From contig JBCBSZ010000001.1 of the NCBI GenBank assembly GCA_039818945.1, positions 62,001-126,000 on the forward strand: a stretch of 64,000 nucleotides of DNA, given 5' to 3'. Source of the DNA: JBCBSZ01 sp039818945 (GTDB taxonomy: Bacteria; Actinomycetota; Acidimicrobiia; Acidimicrobiales; Poriferisodalaceae). The position numbers and the translations under genes were made by a program. The notes below the pieces were generated by a model. It saw nothing but the letters and a program-made list of their open reading frames with translations. It was not told the origin of the DNA and made no database searches. Shown here piece after piece: positions 59,416 to 64,000 of the stretch (its first letter is position 1; every line of letters begins with the position of its first letter).

Positions 59416-59514
59416 TCAACACCACTTCTGTGGTGCAGCGACCACGTACGCCGCGATCACGAGTGACACCGTGGTCGCGAGGTGGCCGTGGGTCAGCGCT
59501 CGGATGTGGCGCAC
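59416..59514 (-). CDS. tiny hydrophobic peptide A (32 aa), C-terminus AAPQKWC
   Basis: A 32-residue reading frame starting GTG at 59514 with AAAGGAG just upstream (59526-59520), a strong, well-spaced ribosome site. The peptide has a polar, His/Arg-containing N-terminus (MRHIRALTHGH), a hydrophobic core (TVSLVIAAYVV) and ends AAPQKWC. A second tiny gene just upstream on the same strand ends AAPAKWF, so the C-terminal pattern A-A-P-x-K-W-x is shared. It could be a single-pass membrane peptide or a signal-peptide-like precursor. No family is recognised. The ribosome site and the paired motif are the evidence that it is real. Confidence 0.5.
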   Translation of the reverse strand: MRHIRALTHGHLATTVSLVIAAYVVAAPQKWC

Positions 59515-59567
59515 GACCTCTCCTTTCGTCGCTCCGGCAGATGGTTCTCACGAGCTCCCGGAGGAGC

Positions 59568-59645
59568 TCAGAACCACTTGGCAGGAGCGGCGACGGAGCT
59601 GATCGTGGCAGCGAGGATGGCGAGGGTGTAGATGCGAGCCTTCAT
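59568..59645 (-). CDS. tiny hydrophobic peptide B (25 aa), C-terminus AAPAKWF
   Basis: A 25-residue frame starting ATG at 59645 with GAGAGGA about 8 nt upstream. It begins MKARIY, has a short hydrophobic stretch (TLAILAATISSV) and ends AAPAKWF, matching peptide A downstream at four of the last six positions in the same alignment (A-A-P-x-K-W). The two genes are 53 bp apart on the same strand. The region upstream (59646-59768) has no longer gene and should contain their promoter; I see no convincing -10. Possible roles include a small membrane regulator or a secreted short peptide; none is demonstrated. Confidence 0.55.
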   Translation of the reverse strand: MKARIYTLAILAATISSVAAPAKWF

Positions 59646-59768
59646 GATGTCGGTCCTCTCGTGGGCCGGCTCCCTGAGCCGCGCCGTGTGCGTGATGACC
59701 TGGACTACGGCAGGTCCGGCCGCCCGATTGAATGACGGACGCGCACCGCTCGTGCAACCGCGGCACAA

Positions 59769-59787
59769 CCGCCGGGACGGCCGGCGG
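59769..59787. terminator. GC hairpin downstream of P450 (2)
   Basis: Perfect arms CCGCCGG (59769-59775) and CCGGCGG (59781-59787) flank a 5-nt loop, 7 bp beyond the P450 stop on the minus strand. It is a likely terminator that would separate the P450 from the small peptide genes. Confidence 0.5.
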
Positions 59788-59794
59788 CGGGGTG

Positions 59795-61156
59795 TCAGGA
59801 CCGTCCGGTGCCCAGCCACATCGGCGGGTCGGCCTTCCGGAAGCACAGGTCGAGACGCAACGTGCCGAGCATGATCCCGGGCTGGTGGAGCCAGTCGTTG
59901 CTCTCGCCGTACTCGATCGACTCGATCCGATCGCACAGCACACCCCAGGCGATCTGCTGCTCGAGGCGTGAGAGCGTGGCACCGGGGCACACCCGCGGCC
60001 CGGCCGAGAACGTGACGTGCCGGGTGACGCCCTTCCGGTCGAGGTCGAGGTCGAAGGGGCACTCGAACTCCTCCTCGTCGACGTTCGCAGCGCCGAACCG
60101 GAGGTGCAGCAGCGAACCGGCCGGGACCTCGACGCCCTGGAAGACCTCGTCCCGCGACGTCATGCGGGTCGAGAGCCCGTGGGTGGGCGAACGCATCCGC
60201 ATCGCCTCCTCGGTGAAGGCCCGCAGGTGCGAGCGGTCCTGGCGCAGCTGCTCGAAGAGGCCGGGCCGCTCGCAGAGCAGCTGGGCCTGCTCCTCGAGCG
60301 CGTACTGGGTCGTCTCGAGGCCGCCGAGGATCATGGCGTGGACGATGCCGGCGATCTCGAGGTCGGTGAGCTTCCGGTCGAGCGCTTCGTAGTGGGCATC
60401 GCACAGGAAGCTGACCATGTCGTCCTGCGGAACGGCCCGCTTCGCCTCGACGTGCTCGTAGATGTAGTCCTGGAAGCCGTCGAGGCGGGCGAGCATGTCC
60501 TCGGTCTGGTCGGGCTCGAGCGTGTGCTGCAGTCCGTCGCCGTGCACGAACGGGGTGACGGCGGCGTCACCCCAGGCGGCGAGGCGGGGGATGTCCTCCT
60601 GCGGGAAGCCGAGGATGCTCGCCATCACGCGCTGGGGCAGCGGTCGGGCGAAGCGGCCGACGAACTCGACCTCACCGTCGTCGATCCACGCGTCGAGCAG
60701 GTCGTTGGCGTGCGCGGTGATCATCTCGCGGTGGCGGAGCGCACCGGGCCCGACCCAGGGGTCGGTCAGCTCGCGCCGGTGCTGGAAGTAGAGCTGCTGC
60801 GTGGGGCGCAGCGACAGCATCGACGCCTGCATGAGGTTGTGGTGCGTGGCGTACACCTCCTCCGGGGTCAGGCCCTGCTCGACCAGCGCGCCGAGGCGGG
60901 TGGTCGTCATGGTCGGGAAGCGCTCCGGGTCCTTGACGACGAGGCTGATGTCGGCGTGCTTGGTGAGCACGAACGCGTCGGCGCCCTCGGCGTAGCCACC
61001 GCCCTCGATCCGCAGGACCGGTGCGTCGCGGTGGAGGATCTCGTAGGCCTCGTACCAGTGCTCCTGCGCACCCTCGCCGAACAGGTCGACGTCGTCGAGA
61101 CCGACGGGACACGCCATCGGGCTGAGCTCGTGGTTGACGTGCTTCGGGTACCCCAT
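59795..61156 (-). CDS. cytochrome P450 (2)
   Basis: A 453-residue soluble P450, longer than average. The I-helix is HAMILGGLETTQYALEEQA, with GLETT in place of the usual AGxxTT. ExxR is FTEEAMRMRS and the heme motif is FSAGPRVCPGATLSR, where FSAGPRVC replaces FGxGxHxC but keeps the cysteine. The N-terminus has an unusual MACPVGLDDVDLFGEG segment seen in CYP families close to steroid and fatty-acid hydroxylases. No redox partner gene is adjacent. It stands alone between hairpins and a nested palindrome that precedes its start. Substrate unknown. Confidence 0.93.
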   Translation of the reverse strand: MGYPKHVNHELSPMACPVGLDDVDLFGEGAQEHWYEAYEILHRDAPVLRIEGGGYAEGADAFVLTKHADISLVVKDPERFPTMTTTRLGALVEQGLTPEEVYATHHNLMQASMLSLRPTQQLYFQHRRELTDPWVGPGALRHREMITAHANDLLDAWIDDGEVEFVGRFARPLPQRVMASILGFPQEDIPRLAAWGDAAVTPFVHGDGLQHTLEPDQTEDMLARLDGFQDYIYEHVEAKRAVPQDDMVSFLCDAHYEALDRKLTDLEIAGIVHAMILGGLETTQYALEEQAQLLCERPGLFEQLRQDRSHLRAFTEEAMRMRSPTHGLSTRMTSRDEVFQGVEVPAGSLLHLRFGAANVDEEEFECPFDLDLDRKGVTRHVTFSAGPRVCPGATLSRLEQQIAWGVLCDRIESIEYGESNDWLHQPGIMLGTLRLDLCFRKADPPMWLGTGRS

Positions 61157-61167
61157 CTCCGCTGCTC

Positions 61168-61253
61168 CCCCGATCGGCGGGCCCCCGTGCCCGCGCCGGC
61201 CCCTGGCCTAGCAGACCGGGGCCGGAGCTTCCGAAGGCGGCCGCCGATCGGGG
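61168..61253. repeat. 86-bp coaxial nested palindrome upstream of P450 (2)
   Basis: Outer arms CCCCGATCGGCGG (61168-61180) and CCGCCGATCGGGG (61241-61253) are perfectly complementary over 13 bp. Inner arms CCGGCCCC (61196-61203) and GGGGCCGG (61218-61225) are perfect over 8 bp and share exactly the same centre (61210/61211). It fills most of the 118-bp gap between the upstream lipoprotein stop and the P450 start. It could be a terminator, a transcript leader structure or a protein-binding dyad. Confidence 0.8.
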
Positions 61254-61274
61254 CCGCGAGGCCCGGCGAGCGCT

Positions 61275-62444
61275 TCAGGCCCCGGCCTGCTCGAGGAAGA
61301 GCTCGAAGGCCGGCCGGGCCGAGCCGTCGGACCGGACCAGTCCGGCGGTCAGCAACCAGGTCTCGAAGCGCTCGACGAAGTCGGGGCCCACCTCCTCGGT
61401 GAGCCCTTCGAGGGTGGAGCCGTAGTCGAGCTCGAAGACCGCGGGCGACCAATCGAGGAACTCGAAGACGAACGCAGCACGGACCCGCTCGATCGAGTCG
61501 AGGTGTTCGAACGCGACCTCGAACCAGGCGAGCTGATCGGCGTCGGAGGATCCATTCGCCTCGCCGGCGGGGCAGCCGAGCTCCTGGAAGACGACGGGCA
61601 GGTCGCCGGCGCGTTCGACGAGTCGGTCGATCTGCGCGGTCGCCTCCTCCAACGGCAGGCGCCGGAGGTCGCCTCCGAGGCAGTAGTGGTTGACGCTGAA
61701 CGCGTCGACGGTCTCGATCATGCGGTCGATGGCGGGCTCGGGGAGGAAGGGGTCACCCCCGGCGAACGTGAACGTCACCGCCAGATCGGGCGCGAGCCGC
61801 TGCGCCCCGGCCTCGACGCGTTCGACGAACGATGCGAAGTCGTCGACGTCGAGCTCGCCATCGGCCAGCGGCGGCTCGTTGGCGATCGCCAGGAGCCAGA
61901 CGCCGTGGGCGCGGAGCGTGGGGAGCATCGCCGCGATCATCTCCACGTACGCCTCGGCCGCATCACGGGGATCGAACCCACCGAGCCACTCGGGGAACGG
62001 CGTCCCCGAGACATCGACCGCCGCGATCGTCACCATCGGTGCGAGGCCGGCGTCGGTCAGCTCACCGAGGGCCTCGTCGAGGAGGTCGGCTCGATGGTCG
62101 CCTCGCTGCGGCTCCAACTCGACCCAGTCGACGAGGACCCTGCCGACCGTCGAGGCGGCCTGGGCCTCGGCCCAACGCTCGTCGACCGACCGCGCCGCTG
62201 CGGGCTCCGCCGGGCTGAACCAGGAGAGCCCGAGATGGGTGGTCGGGCTCGGGGCGAGCAGCGGGTGGGTCGACGGCGATGGTGCCGGGGTCTCGACGAC
62301 GGTCGTCGACGTGTCGACCGTCGTGCTCGACGGCGCCGGGTCGGCGGTCCCGCTCGAGGAGCAGGCTGCGACGAGGAGCGCGAGCGAGGTCGCGGCGGCG
62401 AGGCGCCACAGGATCGTGCTGCTGCGGTGAGCGGCGGAGGACAT
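61275..62444 (-). CDS. lipoprotein with clan GH-A glycosidase-like TIM barrel
   Basis: A 389-residue exported lipoprotein: signal with lipobox VAACSS (C28), then a Thr/Pro/Ser linker to about residue 70. The barrel contains GVWLLAIANEPPLADGELD with the acid/base pair N189-E190 and VVFQELGCPAG with the candidate nucleophile E288, the arrangement of clan GH-A enzymes. TVDAFSVNHYCLGGD resembles the H-x-Y strand between them. It probably hydrolyses an extracellular beta-glycoside, but the sequence family is not one I can name. It is transcribed toward the P450 and separated from it by a nested palindrome. Confidence 0.75.
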   Translation of the reverse strand: MSSAAHRSSTILWRLAAATSLALLVAACSSSGTADPAPSSTTVDTSTTVVETPAPSPSTHPLLAPSPTTHLGLSWFSPAEPAAARSVDERWAEAQAASTVGRVLVDWVELEPQRGDHRADLLDEALGELTDAGLAPMVTIAAVDVSGTPFPEWLGGFDPRDAAEAYVEMIAAMLPTLRAHGVWLLAIANEPPLADGELDVDDFASFVERVEAGAQRLAPDLAVTFTFAGGDPFLPEPAIDRMIETVDAFSVNHYCLGGDLRRLPLEEATAQIDRLVERAGDLPVVFQELGCPAGEANGSSDADQLAWFEVAFEHLDSIERVRAAFVFEFLDWSPAVFELDYGSTLEGLTEEVGPDFVERFETWLLTAGLVRSDGSARPAFELFLEQAGA

Positions 62445-62594
62445 GAGACTGCTCCGTGGGCGAAGGGTTCGGTCCCCCTCACCATGAGCCCGCGCCGGTC
62501 GGCGCACATCCGCTGACCGGCCGACCATCGGCTCACTCGAACGGCTGACCTTCGACGCGGACGGCGCCACTCGTGGTCTGGTCGCCGACCCCTC

Positions 62595-63200
62595 TCAGTC
62601 GGTCGTCGCCGGGCGCAGGTCGTCGAGGATGCCGGTCGCGACGGCGCAGGCCGCCTTGACCTGGTGCGACGGTGCTTCGGCCCGGATGCAGGCAGCGACC
62701 CCGATCAGCGCCATGGTGAAGTAGGCGGCGAGGGCGTCGATGTCGGCGTCGGCGTCGACCTCGCCGGTGCGCACACCGTTGCCGAGTGCGTGGGCGAACG
62801 CGTTGGTGAGGCGTTCGAGATACGCCGCGACGTGACGGCCGGCGCCGGGGTCGAGTGCGCCGCGCTCGACCGCGGTGTTGCACAGCAGGCAGCCGCGGCC
62901 CTGCGCCCACCCGTCGCTCGCATCGGCGTAGCCGGCGAACGCGCCGAGGATGGCGTCGGGACCGGCGTCGGGGGCCTCGACGGGCCCGAGGACGTTGGTC
63001 AGGTGGTGCTCGCTGTATCGCTCGAGCGCCGCTTCGAACAGCTCCTGCTTGGAGCCGAACTCGGCGTACATGCTCTTGCGGTTCACCCCCAGCGCGGCCA
63101 CGAGCTCGGCGGTGCCGGTGCCGTTGAACCCCTGCCGACGGAAGAGCTCGATCGCGCGGTCGAGCAGCTCGATGCGGTCGTACCGCTTCACCCCTGCCAT
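62595..63200 (-). CDS. TetR-family regulator of the ABM monooxygenase
   Basis: A 201-residue TetR protein of the AcuR/YxaF type. The HTH is LLDRAIELFRRQGFNGTGTA then LVAALGVNRKSMYAEFGSKQ, and the C-terminal domain has the typical GRGCLLCNTAVERGALDPGA segment. The two cysteines in GCLLC could respond to thiol-reactive ligands, which is speculative. Start ATG 63200 lies 31 bp from a large dyad in the divergent gap, so it probably represses itself and the neighbouring monooxygenase gene. Confidence 0.92.
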   Translation of the reverse strand: MAGVKRYDRIELLDRAIELFRRQGFNGTGTAELVAALGVNRKSMYAEFGSKQELFEAALERYSEHHLTNVLGPVEAPDAGPDAILGAFAGYADASDGWAQGRGCLLCNTAVERGALDPGAGRHVAAYLERLTNAFAHALGNGVRTGEVDADADIDALAAYFTMALIGVAACIRAEAPSHQVKAACAVATGILDDLRPATTD

Positions 63201-63231
63201 GAGATCTCTCCCGAGGAATCGCTTGACCTCA

Positions 63232-63278
63232 GGGTAACCGTCTGATTACTTATGTCACAAGTAATCGATCAGTTACCC
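63232..63278. promoter_or_regulatory. 47-bp double palindrome operator
   Basis: Inner arms GATTACTT (63244-63251) and AAGTAATC (63259-63266) and outer arms GGGTAAC (63232-63238) and GTTACCC (63272-63278) are all perfect and share the centre 63255. It lies between the divergent TetR and ABM genes and is AT-rich relative to its surroundings. It is most likely the TetR binding site, perhaps for two dimers. Confidence 0.75.
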
Positions 63279-63291
63279 AAGGGAGCACGCC

Positions 63292-63660
63292 ATGAACCCC
63301 GACCACGTCACCGTCGTCTACAAGTGGACCGCCCAGCCCGGGAAGCTCGACGAGCTCGCCGCGATCTACTCCTCGGTCACCGACCAGATGGAGCGGGACG
63401 AGCCCGGCGCCGAGACCGTGCACGTCTACGTGTCGAAGGAGGAGAACGCGCTCTACGTCCGCGACGAGTTCGCCGACGCCGGCGCGGTCGGGTTCCACCT
63501 CGGCACGACGGCGGCCGGGCACTTCGGTGACCTGCTCGCCATCGCGACGCCGGGTCCGTTCTTCTTCCTGGGTGAGGTGCCCGACGAGTTGCAGCAGGCC
63601 GCCGGGCAGATGGGCCTCGGTGCGGAGTTCGCCGTTCACGTCGCGGGCTTCGACCGCTGA
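63292..63660 (+). CDS. ABM-domain putative monooxygenase
   Basis: A 122-residue dimeric alpha+beta barrel protein of the antibiotic biosynthesis monooxygenase type. HVTVVYKWTAQPGKLDELAA opens the fold, then ETVHVYVSKEENALYVRDEF and a strand-helix set ending FGDLLAIATPGPF. ABM proteins include quinol monooxygenases and heme-degrading enzymes, while many are cofactor-free or uncharacterised. ATG 63292 is preceded by AAGGGAG. It is the only gene divergent from TetR and so is the probable target of repression. Substrate unknown. Confidence 0.82.
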   Translation: MNPDHVTVVYKWTAQPGKLDELAAIYSSVTDQMERDEPGAETVHVYVSKEENALYVRDEFADAGAVGFHLGTTAAGHFGDLLAIATPGPFFFLGEVPDELQQAAGQMGLGAEFAVHVAGFDR

Positions 63661-63705
63661 AGGTCGCCGAGCCGGCGCCCGACCGCGGGCGGCGACGGTG
63701 TGGCC

Positions 63706-64000
63706 TCAGCCCCGTTCGTCGACGCCGGTCGGGCGCCGATCGATCGAGGTCGGCCGCGGTTCGTCCGGCCGCTCCTCGACGTCGAGCCGGGCGAGGGCCT
63801 CGGCGTTGGTGGCGTGGAGGCGATCACCGAGACGCCGCCAGAGACCGCCGCCGATCAAGGCGTCGCGCACGGGCCCCTTCAGGTTCGTGAGGTGCAGCTC
63901 GATGCTCCGACCGTCGAGCTCCTCCAGCAGCTCGGTCAGCGCCTGCTCGGCCGACGCGTCCAGCCGATTCACCCCGCTGCAGTCGAGGACGACGATTCGC
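63706..64000 (-). CDS. STAS domain of a SulP-type transporter, 5' part outside window
   Basis: About 98 C-terminal residues are visible. They read RIVVLDCSGVNRLDASAEQA, then LTELLEELDGRSIELHLTNL and KGPVRDALIGGGLWRRLGDR, the standard STAS domain fold that follows the membrane part of SulP sulfate/anion transporters. The D-C-S-G-V segment is the usual phosphorylatable or anti-sigma-like loop. A Pro/Arg-rich tail (VEERPDEPRPTSIDRRPTG) ends the protein. The gene continues beyond the right edge, so whether it is a transporter or a stand-alone STAS protein is unproven, though the length before the loop suggests the former. Confidence 0.75.
   Translation of the reverse strand, partial: RIVVLDCSGVNRLDASAEQALTELLEELDGRSIELHLTNLKGPVRDALIGGGLWRRLGDRLHATNAEALARLDVEERPDEPRPTSIDRRPTGVDERG

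Noticed and set aside
59646..59768. Additional small gene between peptide B and P450 (2)
   Set aside because: No frame there combines a ribosome site, a start and a reasonable hydrophobic or conserved pattern; it more likely holds the peptide promoter.
1..64000. Integrated mobile element or prophage
   Set aside because: No integrase, transposase, att-like direct repeats next to tRNA, or phage structural genes were found; base composition looks uniform by eye.

Overview
This is a 64 kb stretch of very GC-rich chromosome from what is most likely an actinobacterium. The evidence is GTG starts, many leaderless-looking promoters, an F420-type luciferase-like oxidoreductase, AfsR/STAND-type regulators and a DUF5317 gene behind a GGDEF-EAL gene. 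The mix of catabolic oxidoreductases resembles Acidimicrobiia (Ilumatobacter/Iamia-like), but that placement is an inference from gene content. I see no rRNA, tRNA, CRISPR array, insertion sequence, prophage or replication origin.

Layout. 0-9 kb: the edge of a CO/xanthine-dehydrogenase-type cluster (FAD subunit plus SRPBCC protein), a cytoplasmic sulfatase, a frameshifted alditol-oxidase-like gene, a 1289-residue SARP/STAND regulator and a 1-Cys peroxiredoxin. 9-15.7 kb: a Xi-class glutathione transferase, a secreted hypothetical protein, an Old Yellow Enzyme, an XRE regulator paired with a membrane protein, a queuosine-salvage gene with a probable N-terminal frameshift, and small VOC, DinB and flavin reductase genes. 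15.7-23 kb: sulfotransferase, DapB-like dehydrogenase and TetR, divergent from carotenoid oxygenase, thiolase and SnoaL-like genes. 23-27 kb and 32.7-37.4 kb: two separate cassettes that each combine a single-domain extradiol-dioxygenase-like VOC protein, a class A flavin monooxygenase and a fumarylacetoacetate-hydrolase-family enzyme, each with a divergent TetR gene and a palindrome in the promoter gap. Between them lie two amidohydrolases, a thioesterase, a DinB protein and a phytanoyl-CoA-dioxygenase-family enzyme. 37.4-46.6 kb: a second PhyH enzyme, dienelactone hydrolase, Gfo/Idh dehydrogenase, HxlR regulator with divergent quinone reductase, a lipoprotein metalloprotease with a Pro/Thr tandem repeat, OsmC and a second STAND regulator. 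46.6-56.7 kb: a molybdenum hydroxylase large subunit with TetR, SDR, an OYE-type flavin/FeS reductase, P450, a LarA-family racemase, nitroreductase and luciferase-like oxidoreductase. 56.7-64 kb: a GGDEF-EAL protein coupled to DUF5317, two tiny tandem peptide genes with matching C-termini, a second P450, a glycosidase-like lipoprotein, TetR with a divergent ABM-domain monooxygenase, and the C-terminal end of a SulP transporter.

How it fits together. Most of the window looks like modular catabolism of aromatic, terpenoid or steroid-like compounds: hydroxylation by P450s and flavin monooxygenases, ring cleavage by VOC enzymes, hydrolysis by FAH or dienelactone-hydrolase enzymes, then thiolase and thioesterase steps. 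Small TetR-controlled operons are packed with 4-nt ATGA/GTGA overlaps. Substrates cannot be read from sequence. The least explained parts are the pair of short peptide genes at 59.4-59.6 kb, the coaxial nested palindrome at 61.2 kb, and several enzymes or regulators lacking family-defining residues.
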